Notes under the pieces: generated by a model
Seen by the model: the letters and a program-made list of their open reading frames with translations, nothing else
Databases searched by the model: none
What the model was told of the DNA's origin: nothing
Source of the DNA: Ricinus communis
Taxonomy: Eukaryota; Streptophyta; Magnoliopsida; Malpighiales; Euphorbiaceae
Direction of reading: 5' to 3'
Length of the DNA stretch: 64,000 bases
Assembly: GCF_019578655.1 (NCBI RefSeq)
Contig: NC_063257.1
Span: forward strand, 1,426,001-1,490,000
Part shown: piece after piece, positions 38,565-50,063 of the stretch
How the letters are laid out: each line of letters begins with the position of its first letter
Position numbering within the stretch: the stretch's first letter is position 1
Translations under genes and position numbers: made by a program

Positions 38565-38884
38565 TGTTTTGTCAAAAGGCCCACCTTAAAAAGATATCCT
38601 GAGTCTCCTTTTTGCAGGTTTTTTGTTCCTTGATTTTGGACTCTCCCTGGGGGTTTAGAAAACTTTCTCTTTTGTGTCCCAATTAGATTGATCTTTTTGG
38701 TCACCTTCAGATTCCCTCTTCTTTTATCTTACATGGATTGATTACTCAGTTCTCTTTTTATTGGCCTGCAGTTCTGCTGGGTTTCTTTCTTGGGTTGGGA
38801 TGTGATCATGGGGTTTTCTTATGAACTCTTCTGGTTGAAGTAGAAAGTAAGAGGAAGTGTGTTTTTACATTTTCAAAAGAGAAG

Positions 38885-41800
38885 ATGGCTTCTGTTGAAG
38901 AGAAAATCAAAGCAGGAAGCTTTGTTAGTAGTGGAGCACAAACTAATCTGCTTGAGGAAATGAAGTTGTTAAAAGAAATTCAGGACCATTCCGGTTTGTT
39001 AAATTTCAGTAAAAGAGCCCTTTTGTTTATTTCTTTTTAGTTGTTTAAAAGTATGTCCCTTTTTTGATGTTGCTCTTTGGTTGAAATGATCTGGTGAAAA
39101 AGGTTCAGTTCTTTTTTTTTTTTTTCACATGTGCTCCTAACTTGGTGCTTCTAAAAGGGCAGTTGAAATGTTTGTCTTATGTTATAAGAGTTTGTCTTGC
39201 TTGATTTCAGGGACTCGCAAGACCATAAACTCGGAGCTGTGGTACGCTTGTGCAGGTCCACTTGTTTCCTTGCCTCAAGTTGGAAGTCTTGTGTATTATT
39301 TCCCTCAAGGACACAGTGAACAGGTTTGCATTTATATCACTTTTGAACTCTTTGGCCTTTTTTTTTTTATTGTTGATAAAGATTGGAACTTTGCTAGTGC
39401 ATTACGGTTTGGTGAAGTCCAAACATAAGCAGAAGCCTCAAGATGAATTTAATCTAGTGGAAGAAGGCCATTCTGCTTTCAACTCTTGACCTTTTCTGAG
39501 GTTTTTATTATTGGTTTTGTTCTATGGTACTTGAGACCCTTTATGTCAAGCTAGATCTGCTCCTGTAGTACTACTGGGACATCCCTTGTCAATACTCTTC
39601 GTAAAAATATTGAGACTGCAAAGAATTGGACTTCCTGCAATGTGGTGTCAGAATTGTACAATAATTATGCAACTTAAGTACCCCTTTTGTAATGATGATA
39701 CCTTATTTTGAATCTGAATGTAGAAATTTATGATAAATGGAACTTTTCTTTTTGCTTGCTCAAGTTCTTCGATAGTTTGCCAAAGGCTGATTTCCCACAG
39801 TAGGTGTTGGAAATTGATTGTTTACCCGTAAGACTGACAGTATGCTTGTTGCCAAGGCTATTTCTTCTGAAGATGCTTGTTGCTAAGGCTGTTTCTTCTG
39901 AAGACAGTAGAAAGTAAACTGCATGATTTGGTGTCATATCCATATCAATGGTCTAAGAAGTTGCATAAGCAGTGCAATGACCCATAGATCTTATGTATTA
40001 ATCTGATTTGTAGATATTTTGACCTCTATATCCTTTAGATTAATGTGAACAACTTGTTCTTACTTTCCTGTGCTATAACAACTGTGGGATCTAGAATTAT
40101 GCTATTTAATGCTCTGCACTGTTCAGTTTCTCTTCTTAACTTGTCAGATCACAGGCTTGTATTGTTCTAAATCGACCAATTGCTATATATGCATTGCTTT
40201 TCCCCCATTCTGTTCAGCTATCTGGAAAGAAGCCATGATATAGTGGGAACCTCTGGGAAACAGACTATAGGAAGATCGATTTCTGACAGCTTCTCTGCTG
40301 GCTTGTTGCTGATTATTAAACCATAATTCATAAATGTAATGACTTCTTATTTGAATGGATAGGTGGCAGTGTCCACTAAAAGGACAGCAACTTCGCAAAT
40401 TCCTAACTACCCAAATCTCGCTTCTCAGTTGCTGTGCCAAGTTCACAATGTTACCCTGCATGTATGTCAATTCCTCAACTTAATTGGCTTCTTCATGTGT
40501 GCATGTTACTGTTGTGTCTTGTTAAAGGATTTGGTATTTGCTTTCTGTATATTATAGGCTGACAGAGATACTGATGAGATCTATGCTCAGATGAGCCTTC
40601 AACCAGTAAATTCTGTAAGTTTCACTACTAAGTGATCTAACTTTTTCCATTCAGCTTCACTTTCCACATTGTGCCAAAATGTTAAGAAAAATAAACGATT
40701 GGCACCAAGTAGACACTCTCATTAATATGTATTCCTTGGTGTAGGAAAAGGATGTCTTTCCCATACCTGATTTTGGGTTAAAGCCCAGCAAGCATCCAAG
40801 TGAATTTTTCTGCAAAACCTTGACAGCAAGTGATACAAGCACACATGGTGGGTTCTCAGTGCCACGGCGGGCAGCGGAAAAGCTCTTTCCTCCGTTGGTG
40901 AGTCTTGATCTGAGTTATCTTTTTCTGCAGCGGTGAATAAGGGGCTATTAAATGAGATTTATGATTTAATTTACACTCAGGATTACACAATGCAACCACC
41001 AACTCAAGAGCTTGTTGTCAGAGACTTGCATGATAATACATGGACATTTCGTCATATATATCGCGGTGAGGAAACTTTTGATCCCGTTCCTGCTTTTGTA
41101 GTTAGTTGTCAAAGACATGGTCAGAAATATGAGAATTTGTTCAATGTCTAATTTTTCCAGGGATATTTTCCTTAGTCAAATTGTTAAACCATTACGTATG
41201 GCATAATCCTTTTTTTTTCTTTTTATTCTACTGCATTTGCTAGACTTCTGTCTTTATATACAGGGCAACCAAAGCGGCACCTTCTTACAACTGGCTGGAG
41301 TCTATTTGTCGGGTCAAAAAGGCTTAAAGCAGGTGATTCTGTTCTATTTATCAGGTAACTTCTCATGCTGTAACTTCTAATGTTGTTGTCTTGGGAGGTG
41401 AGAGGGAGAGTAGTAAATGAAAAGTCACAGTTATTGGTGGGTGTGAGTACACTTGCTGCTGGTGCATTATTATTTTTTTAAAATGAATACAATATAACCA
41501 ACTCTAGTTACATATTTTGGATTCAATTCATTTTAATTTTACAGAGATGAAAAATCACAGTTATTGGTGGGTGTGAGGCGTGCAAATCGTCAACAAACTA
41601 CACTACCATCATTAGTTCTTTCTGCAGACAGCATGCATATTGGTGTTCTTGCAGCTGCAGCGCATGCTGCTGCCAATCGGAGTCCATTCACCATTTTTTA
41701 TAACCCAAGGTTTATTTAATATGCATTATCATGTACAATTGTCCTCTCACCCCTTGTGTTTCTGACTATATTGATAACACTATCCTCTTCACCATTTATA

Positions 41801-44765
41801 GGGCTTGCCCATCAGAGTTTGTTATTCCTTTAGCTAAATATCGAAAAGCTGTATTTGGTACCCAAGTTTCAGTTGGTATGAGGTTTGGGATGATGTTTGA
41901 AACAGAGGAGTCAGGCAAACGCAGGTAATTTTCTGAGTTATTGCAATCTTTCACACTCTTCTTAGACAAAAATGGTGGAAAAATATTTGATGGTGACCCA
42001 AGTAACAATAAACCCCAACTGCAGCCTATTCATCTTTTACTCGTCTATGCACATAGTAACAACAAAGCTCCTTTTGGATGCCTTTTTCCTGATAAAGGCC
42101 TGTACATCTAAATAACCATTAGATATGCATGGTTAGTTCACTTAGATATTTGCTGGGCTATATTTGTAGGCACACTTTGATATGGATTGTGATCTTTCTG
42201 TAGGTATATGGGCACAATAGTTGGTATTAGCGACTTAGATCCACTGAGATGGCCTGGCTCCAAATGGCGAAATCTTCAGGTAGAGATTGCTTGTAGTATT
42301 CTTATATTGCAATGATTCATATAATAGAAAGTATGGTTTATCTATTCAGCAATTAAGTTTCTTATGTATGTTCTATCAACAGGTAGAGTGGGACGAGCCA
42401 GGATGTTCTGATAAGCAGAACAGAGTGAGTTCATGGGAAATTGAAACTCCTGAAAACCTATTCATTTTCCCTTCTCTGACTTCAGGTCTTAAACGACCTC
42501 TGCATTCAGGATATTTAGGTAGGCTCTCTTAATACTATTTTGCTAATAAGAAAACCTGTTCGATATTTAATTCTGCATTTATTTTGTCAGGAGGAGAAAC
42601 AGAATGGGGGAACTTGATTAAAAGACCACTTATCTGGCTTCCTGAAACGGCAAATGGGAATTTTGCATATCCTTCAATTCCAAACTTGTGTTCTGACCGA
42701 CTGTTTAAGATGCTAATGAAACCCCAAGGTGTTAACTACCCTGGAATTTGCGAGTCTTCCTTACAAGAAGTCTCTGCTGCTAAGGGTGCTTCTCTAGATG
42801 ATATTAAGGCCATGCAAGGAACAATGAAACATATGCCTCAGCTTAACCAATCTGTAGTCACATCAGTAGAAAACCAAAATCAGTCTCAGTTCTGCCCCAA
42901 CCAATCTGACACCGTTAACTCACCTTCATCAAAGATAAATGCAACTGGGAATATATATCCTCCTTCCAACATTGAAAATCAAATACCAGCTGGAAATATC
43001 ATAGAAAAGTTAAAATCAGAACCCGAGCTTTCTACAGATCAGTTAAGCCAGGTAACCTCAATAGTAGAATGCAATGAGGAGAAACCATCCTCAAGTTTTA
43101 CAAATCCACAGAACTCTGGGAATCAGCTAGAATTTCAAAATCAAAACCAGAGTCACTTGCATGCACAAACCAATCTCTGGCTTGTACAGTCAAGTTTGGA
43201 ACCTTCTATCCTGCACCCCCAGCAAATTCATGTGCCCCAAGCTGATGCTAATACCTTCAATTGCTCACTTCCTTTCCTAGACAGTGATGAATGGATGTCG
43301 AACCCTTCTTGCCTATCTTTTCCTGGGATGTATGGTTCTTCAGGACCGGTATCAATGTTTGGATTCCAAGAACCATCAGCCATACTCCCTGAAGCAGGAA
43401 ATCCCTCTGTACCTTTGATGAATCAGGATTTGTGGGATCAGCAGCTCAACAATTTAAGGTTTTTATCCCCAGCAAGCCAAAATCCTTTAGCTCAGCAAGA
43501 CCCCTGTAGCCTTAATTCAACTGTAGCAAAAGCTTTGTCAGACGAGAGTAACGATCAGAGTGGAATTTATGGTTCTCTTAATATTGATGTTGGTAATGGG
43601 GGAAGTGCAGTGATTGATCCTTCTGTTTCAAATGCCATTTTGGATGAGTTCTGCACAGCCAAGGATGCTGATTTCCAAAATCCATCAGATTGTTTGGTGG
43701 GTAAAGAGGTCTTCAGCACAAGCCAGGATGTTCAGTCTCAGATTACCTCAGTTAGCCTAGCAGATTCTCAAGCTTTCTCGCAGCAAGACTTCCCAGACAG
43801 CTCAGGCGGTACATCTTCTAGCAATGTGGATTTTGACAAGGGCAATTATATGCAGAATAACTCATGGCAGCAAGTTGCTCCCCGAGTGCGAACATACACA
43901 AAGGTATGTTATTTGTAGCATGCTTAAAAGGCTTTCTTTTCTATTTTTCTTGCAGAGAAAAGGAAAAATTGTAGGAATCTTAGTCAACCTGGACTTTGAT
44001 CGGGTGGTTAGTGGGAGGTGAAACCACAGTTTAATATGATGCACATTAGCAATCAATATTAATTACGAGTTCACCAATGCCCATTCATGTCCATTTTACT
44101 GAATGGAGTAATTCCTTAACAGGTTGCTGCTGTTGAGGTTTAGCTGTTAATGATGAGAATCTTATTAATAATTTAAAAAAAAAAGTGTTTTTGGTTTGGA
44201 ATCTTGAGTTCATACTAACAAGTGATAGACATATTCTCTTTCCTTGGTTTTAAGCTGTCTGCATGTTTCCCAGGTGCAAAAATCTGACTCTTTAAGGTTT
44301 TTTAATTAACTTAATGTGACAAAATGTTTTATGGATGATAGGTTCAAAAGGCTGGCTCTGTTGGGAGGTCAATTGACGTTTCCGGTTTTAAAAACTACGA
44401 AGAGCTATGTTCAGCAATTGAATGCATGTTTGGACTTGAGGGGCTGCTTAATAATCCAAGGGAGTCAGGGTGGAAGCTGGTGTATGTGGACTATGAGAAT
44501 GATGTTCTACTTATTGGAGATGATCCTTGGGAGTAAGTCTTATCATTTGCTTTGATTCTGCTACTTAAGTGTCATAGCTGGGGCCAATTTCTTATGTCTA
44601 TTTTATGTATTGGTTTTGTGTAGGGAATTTGTTGGCTGTGTCCGCTGCATAAGAATCCTGTCACCTTCTGAAGTTCAGCAAATGAGTGAGGAGGGAATGA
44701 AGCTTCTTAACAACGTTAATATGCAGGGCCTTGCTGCCTCCATTGCGGATGGCAGCCATGCCTGA
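38885..44765 (+). CDS. ARF5: Auxin response factor 5 (MONOPTEROS)
   Basis: Fourteen exons: 38885-38993, 39211-39323, 40363-40461, 40558-40614, 40745-40897, 40981-41065, 41264-41354, 41545-41709, 41802-41924, 42204-42279, 42383-42518, 42591-43903, 44342-44532 and 44624-44765. They join into 950 residues (Arabidopsis MP has about 900). It binds TGTCTC-type auxin response elements and activates genes for embryo axis, vascular and floral patterning; Aux/IAA proteins repress it until auxin removes them. Seen: the opening [10 protein letters not shown], characteristic of ARF5; a B3 DNA-binding domain at about 147-249 ([20 protein letters not shown]); an Aux_resp domain at about 273-356; a Q/N/S-rich activator-type middle region, nearly all in exon 12; and a PB1 domain at about 832-920. 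The PB1 domain has both its basic face ([15 protein letters not shown]) and its acidic motif ([17 protein letters not shown]), so it can oligomerise and bind Aux/IAA. The start has a good context (aagATGG). No frame is broken. Confidence 0.96.
39842..39903. repeat. 31-bp tandem duplication in ARF5 intron 2
   Basis: Two adjacent 31-base units (39842-39872 and 39873-39903) differ at two positions; each starts atgcttgttgc and ends tttcttctgaag. Intron 2 (39324-40362) is the longest ARF5 intron at 1,039 bp. Confidence 0.9.
41417..41447 (+). repeat. Intronic copy of the start of ARF5 exon 8
   Basis: 31 bases in intron 7 match 41547-41577 of exon 8 with a single difference (AAAAGTCACAG against AAAAATCACAG, then ttattggtgggtgtgag in both). 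The copy sits exactly 130 bp upstream. It lacks the exon's acceptor context and is followed by TAC, which creates a donor-like GTGAGT. It is probably a small local duplication with no coding role. Confidence 0.85.
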
Positions 44766-46864
44766 GATTAACTCTGATTAGATGGTGGGTTTCTTTTTAA
44801 TACGGTGGAGACATCTGCCTTACAAAGCTGTCGTCTGATTAGCTCTCTGCCTACTTTACTATTGATATCACTGTGATGACGAGTGCTAGAGGCACTAATC
44901 ATTTGGCCTTCACTTTGTTAGAATGTCTTTAGATGTATGGATATGAATGTATTAATATAAAATAGCATTTCATGTCATAACTAATTTATGAATAGTTTGT
45001 GGTATATCCCTCTCCGCAAAGCTGCTTTCCAAGTCTTCTTGTTTGTAAGGAATGAAAGCCAGAAACAGTGAGGCTGATTCTGCCTTTTTGCCTATAATGG
45101 ACTACTAATATCATGATCAATTGATGCACGTTTTCTTTTCTTTTTTGTTTTTTTTAAAAAGGCTTCACATTGAATTAGTCACGGATTAATATTTAGCCTA
45201 GGGGAAATTTCCTTATGCCAAAGGCTGGTAGATTCATGTTAAAACTATTTGGTTTTTGTCAAAGATGATTTGCTCTGACATTATTTTTCAGATGTTCATA
45301 ATCTGGCGTAGGAAAATCTTGAAAATAGTCCTTGTTACGATTTTGCCCTACTCTTCCAAGCATGTGCTCTTTCAATGACGTGAATCACTTGAAAAAGGGT
45401 GAACATAAGGTAGGTCGTTAAATAGCATAGAAATGTGAAAAGGAACAATCTGTATGGTCAGGCCACATCAACTTGCTAATACAAAACCACATTACAAACT
45501 TTAATTTCGTAAATAGCGAGGATACACATTGACTGATGGCTAGGTGCTTTCAGACAAGGTAATGCAAAAAAAAGAAGTTATTCAGTTCGTCGAGTTGTTA
45601 GATTCGGGGAACCTTACAGTGTTGCCATGTAGTAGGCGTCGAAATTACAGTTTAATCCTTCAAAATTACGTTCTTTTCGAATTCATTCATGCAACAAACC
45701 TCCATCCCCATTTGACCTCAACAATGAAAGCCGACTGCTATATTGAATAGGACAGCATTTCACCTAGATTTTGTAGATAAGTCACAGACAATGTTTGAAA
45801 GAGTTGGACGGTGATCAATTGAATAGGATGCACCGAAAAAAAGGCCAGACGAACAGTAGCTGACTTTGTAGTTCTGCGGAATTCCCACTTTACAGTGCAA
45901 GACTCCCAATGATTATTAGGTAACTATTTTCGTGCATGCACAAAGATATAGCAATAACCAAGCAATGAAAAAGACGCATAATTATACCCTGTAAGCTTTG
46001 GCAAACTGGCGAACTGATGGAGAATCCTTCACCAAAGTAAAAGAGACCATGAGTTGCATTTAGGTCGAACCTAAGCCATCCTCAACAACATTGCTGATAT
46101 ACCCATATCCACTGTCCTGTTCAACGAGTAGAAGGCATCTTGGAGTCTCAAATCCTATACCGGAAAAAGCTAGTATGTAGGCAGTAGAAGTAAACTACGG
46201 ATTACTAGTCAAGACTAGCAACCACTGGTTGTCACTTAACTATCATTACCTGATAACTACAAATGATTTCTCTCTTGTTTTCTTTTAATAATTTCATAAG
46301 AAATGTTGCCTTCCCACATATATGCTCTTCAAGATGCCCATCTGAAGAATAATACTGTAGTAGCATGATGCAGCTTGTTCAATTTACATCGGATGAAATG
46401 GTCCTATAAAATTTCATCATGCAATAAAAATAAGTTTGAATTTCAACTCTTTCAGCACTAGTGCAAGTTTAATAGTTCCTAAGATCCAAAATTTTTTCAT
46501 GGAATATGCGATAAAAAGAGTGCAGTTTTACAGGCTCAAAATATGAGGGACTCACAGTGAAAGAGTTTCAAGAAAATATTGTAATTTCTTCATTTCCTAA
46601 GATATAGCTTCGACAACAAGAATCCCCTAAAGTGCATAAGATAAAAAGTTAAGTTACAGAAGAAAAATATCACCTTCCACTGCCGGTTTACAGTAAAGGA
46701 AGAAAAAAAAAGAAGACAAGTGATGTACTTATTGCACCTTGAAACAAATTTCATAACGATGTTTGGAGCAGCGCACTCGGATAAATTCTGTGCAAAAAAG
46801 GAAAAACCTAGAAATGTGAGTGATATTCTTACTTCTTGCAGTTTTGTTGTGAAAATGCTAACCA
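44766..46864. other. ARF5 3'UTR and intergenic DNA up to the methyltransferase gene
   Basis: ARF5 and the methyltransferase converge here. AT-rich text around 44940-44980 is a plausible ARF5 polyadenylation region. The only open frames (about 45544-45750 and 46590-46868) lack homology that I recognise; the 3'UTR of the methyltransferase should extend down from 46865. Nothing else is supportable. Confidence 0.55.
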
Positions 46865-48133
46865 TCACATTCTTGCTGGCTTCTGCAGCACTGCAGATAA
46901 GTAAAGCTCAGATTTTCCTGATCCAGCTGTATCTACCTTCTCCCCCACAACCCATTTCAACTTCTTGTAACCAAACCGCTCTAGCAACCGAGTCAAAGTC
47001 CTCTTCTTTTCATCATCAGCACAACAAAAGTTATCCAACCAAAACAATCCACCAGCCCTCAAAATGCGATCAACATCAAACATTAAGAACTCCAGTTTTT
47101 CAGGTTTCCCTCCAACATCCAATCCGCTGGATGCGTGGACCAAATCAAACACATTATCATAGAAAGGGAACTTATGGTCTAAGCTTAAATACATAGGGAA
47201 AAGCCCTCTTGCTGCAATCAATTCACTAAACGGAGCATCAATATTCAAGGTGTTAGTGATCAAAGTCACATTCCTCTCAGCCATTCTAGCAGCAAAAGTA
47301 CCAGACCCGCCAACAATATCAAATCCAATTCTAATTCCCCCACTTGCTAAAGCCAGAACATCATCAATAAGAAAATCATTCTTGCTTTTAGCCTTAACAA
47401 ATTTTTGATTCTCATTCCCATTAGTTAGATCAAAACAACCAACGCAATCCCTAGTCAAAAATTTCTTTTTATTTAAACAATCGATAGACTTGCAACCAAG
47501 ACCACTCCAAGTTAGAATCTTATCACTAACAGGTTTCCACAAAGAAATAGGAAAAGGAGAAAGACCCACCTTAGGAACAGACTTAGCAAAGCATCTCCTT
47601 CTTGGCAAAGGTTCACATCCGCGCAAAATCAGCTTCTGGGCAAGGCTCCAATCATCAGGACAAGGACCAGAAACCTTATAAGTCATGTACTGAGACAGCA
47701 AATCAGCAGATTTCTCACAAGAATGGCCAACAGATGCCACCATCTCAGTAATCCCAGTTCTAGAATCTTTACCAAGAGGGAGTTGATGATGTTGGAGAAA
47801 CAATTTGAGTTCATTAGCAATATTGGGTCTTGAAATATCAATAGTTTCATAGCCTAAGAGTTCCTTCTCCATCTTTGCAAGCTTTTTCTGGGAAGAATCA
47901 ATCTCTTTAAGGATTAAAGATACTTGTTCAGAGATTAAAGAAATGTTCTTGTGGGGATGGTGAAAGATGTGAGCTTGATGTTGGTCTTTAGGAGAAGAAG
48001 TGAAGGCGTATAGAGCAAAAAGATTAGTAGAGATAACAGAAAAGAGCATAAGAATGTTGACTGCTGAAGAACAAATTGTAGCTCTCTTGAATCTGGCTGT
48101 TCCATCTCCTATTTTCAGTGATACCGATCCCAT
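46865..48133 (-). CDS. Membrane-anchored SAM-dependent methyltransferase-like protein (plant family, function unknown)
   Basis: A single-exon gene of 422 residues. I chose the Met at 48133 (MGSVSLKIGDGTARFKR) because this opening fits the plant family. An in-frame ATG at 48340 would add 69 Ser/His/Pro-rich residues. After a short basic N-terminus is a hydrophobic signal-anchor at about 23-45, then a likely coiled coil (about 64-95) and a Cys-containing middle region (RGCEPLPRRRC, about 171-181). The Rossmann methyltransferase domain has a glycine-rich SAM site FDIVGGSGTF at 271-280, followed by the motif-II-like LITNTLNIDAP and the post-I segment DRILRAGGLFWLDNF. The topology suggests a type II protein of the secretory pathway. 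The family includes Arabidopsis proteins annotated 'probable methyltransferase' (At1g29790 and relatives); the substrate is unknown. Confidence 0.85.
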   Translation of the reverse strand: MGSVSLKIGDGTARFKRATICSSAVNILMLFSVISTNLFALYAFTSSPKDQHQAHIFHHPHKNISLISEQVSLILKEIDSSQKKLAKMEKELLGYETIDISRPNIANELKLFLQHHQLPLGKDSRTGITEMVASVGHSCEKSADLLSQYMTYKVSGPCPDDWSLAQKLILRGCEPLPRRRCFAKSVPKVGLSPFPISLWKPVSDKILTWSGLGCKSIDCLNKKKFLTRDCVGCFDLTNGNENQKFVKAKSKNDFLIDDVLALASGGIRIGFDIVGGSGTFAARMAERNVTLITNTLNIDAPFSELIAARGLFPMYLSLDHKFPFYDNVFDLVHASSGLDVGGKPEKLEFLMFDVDRILRAGGLFWLDNFCCADDEKKRTLTRLLERFGYKKLKWVVGEKVDTAGSGKSELYLSAVLQKPARM

Positions 48134-50063
48134 CTTCTGCAGCCTGTGAGAGCGATAAAGAGAAGAGTTAAGATTTGGAGTACAAGGAGGTCTGAGAAGC
48201 AGAGTGGGATTTGTTAAGTGTAAACTGTAAAGTGGAGCAAGTGGAGATTTTTTAATTGAGTGATTAGAGTATGATTCCTGTGAGGAGGATTGTCGGTTGC
48301 ATTTGAAGTGTCCGTTTTTCCTTTTGTGTACTTTAGGCATTGTTTTTCTTTCTTTCTTTTTTCCTTCTCTCGTCCCTAGTACTGTGTTTCACTGTATTAT
48401 TGAATAAATGATTAATATAAAATAATTATAGAGATTAAAAATATATATCACTTTTACTTTGTTGAAATATAAAAGATTAAATATGTGTTACACATTAACT
48501 TTTTTCCTAAAAATCAATTTATACAGCAAGCCAGAATACTATAATTTTTGATTAATTTTTTAAACAAAAAAAAGCTATGGAGATGGAGGAGGAGGAACAG
48601 AGATTACTCATTTTTGCATGAATTTTGTTTTTGTTTTTGTTTTGTTTTTATTTTTATTTTTGTGAGCAAAACACTAAAAGTGGATTGCCCAAGCATTCCA
48701 TTTCTTATTTTGAATGTGCAATCTTAGCTAATCATATCGATAGTACCGCTGTTTAAGTATTAATCTTTCAGGCCCTGGTAAATAAAACCAAAAAAAAAAA
48801 AAAACTGTTGAGTAACTTCTTTTTTTTTTCTCTTTTGGCAACAACATTTATAATTTAAGAAATTAATTGATTTTCTGTACTCCTAAATAATTTGCATAAT
48901 TGATAAAATGGCATCTGACCTCAATGCCAAGTGGAAGAGAAAGATTAAACAGGAAAAGAAAAGGGAAGAAAATAAAAATAGGATTGAGAAATGAAAACAT
49001 TGCTTAAAATTCAAGATGGTGAATCTTTCCATTGGGTCATGATAGATGTAATCAGTGTTAGCATTAAGATGGACATGAAACAGTCGCAAAAAGATGCCTC
49101 GGTAATGGAAATGATAACCATGGCGAGGATCAACGGCCCCCACCTCATTTGTCCATGCCATTACTAAGACCACCGAATCACGGGAATGTGAAATTATTTT
49201 ACATATTTATTGCTCTTATTAACACCATCATATCATGTTAAGGTCATTGACAATTTTTTTATTTTTATTTTTTTGCCTTTCTTAACCTAACAACGTAAAA
49301 CAAAAGGCTTAGGATTCTAAAGTTAGCAAACTCAGCTAATCATAGAACAAATTCATCAAGGGGTCTCGCATCACAATTACTAGCATTTTTCTTTTTCTCT
49401 CTTTTTTTTTTATTTTTATTTTTTAAATTTTTTTTACTTGGGTGGTTGGGTTGGTACTGAGGCGGGTGATAGATGTTTATTGATCAGCCCCAGTTGCACC
49501 AACTATTTCACTCAAGCGGATTGATACCACCAGAAGAATAGCACTAATAGCTGCCAAAACTTTGAAATAGCATGCAGTCACTACCCAACACATAATTTAA
49601 CTGGACTAGTTATGAACAATATCCTGAAGCTCTTTTTTGAAGCAGAACTATTCTATCAGCAGAAAAAGGCAATCGAAGACTCTAAAAGAAAAGAAAGTGC
49701 AAACCTAAAAAGTAGAAGAGCTTGACGTTCGTACTTTCCAGTTTCCAGACAGATTAGGGAAAAGAAGATATCATTGTAGAACTAATACTACTAAAGAAGT
49801 GCTTCTTCATGAATGTGTAGGTACTAACCATCTTATGCAACTGTTAGCCAATACATAAAATAAGACCCCATTAACTCACAAAATGGTTGTTTTTCTTATG
49901 CAGAGGACTATTTCTTTTTTATCAAATTCGGAAAAACCATTGGAACATATAATCATTCAGAAGATGAACAAAACAAAAATGAATCCCCAGATCATTCAGT
50001 AGAAAACTATTCCTTGGAGATCCAAGGCTCTTTATTTCAACCAGAGATCATAGGACCACCCCC
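48134..50063. other. Methyltransferase promoter and intergenic DNA
   Basis: 48134-48420 is the methyltransferase leader and promoter side: on the minus strand it carries A/G-rich leader sequence and the alternative upstream start at 48340. The remainder to 50063 is AT-rich with T tracts (for example around 49405-49435). A minus-strand open frame at 48883-49173 has no recognisable features. The right end is the 3' flank of the subunit e gene. Confidence 0.55.

Larger units (their letters stand above)
37901..38884 (+). promoter_or_regulatory. Proximal promoter and long 5' leader of ARF5 with upstream ORFs
   Basis: Pyrimidine-rich DNA at 37950-38110 resembles a plant transcription start region, so the leader is probably 700-900 nt. 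It contains short uORFs ending before the main ATG: 38289-38321 (MAIILSDRRR), 38334-38366 (MHIFILIFFG), 38374-38397 (MMMMMIC), 38391-38411, 38501-38533 (MLWFACFVAK), 38530-38589 (19 aa), 38733-38741 (MD), 38800-38805 (a start-stop ATGTGA), 38808-38843 (MGFSYELFWLK) and 38821-38838. One more at 37992-38018 counts only if the transcript starts earlier. The last uORF ends 41 nt before the main ATG. uORFs in Arabidopsis ARF3 and ARF5 leaders are known to reduce translation and to need RPL24B (SHORT VALVE1) for reinitiation. Whether this leader is spliced is not known. Confidence 0.65.

Noticed and set aside
39168..39428. Longer frame extending ARF5 exon 2 into intron 2
   Set aside because: The conserved ARF5 sequence jumps from GHSEQ to VAVSTKR at a clean GT-AG intron; read-through residues match nothing in the family.
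46720..47196. Open frame of 158 codons antisense to the methyltransferase
   Set aside because: It lies mostly over the 3' end of a well-supported gene on the other strand and has no features of its own.
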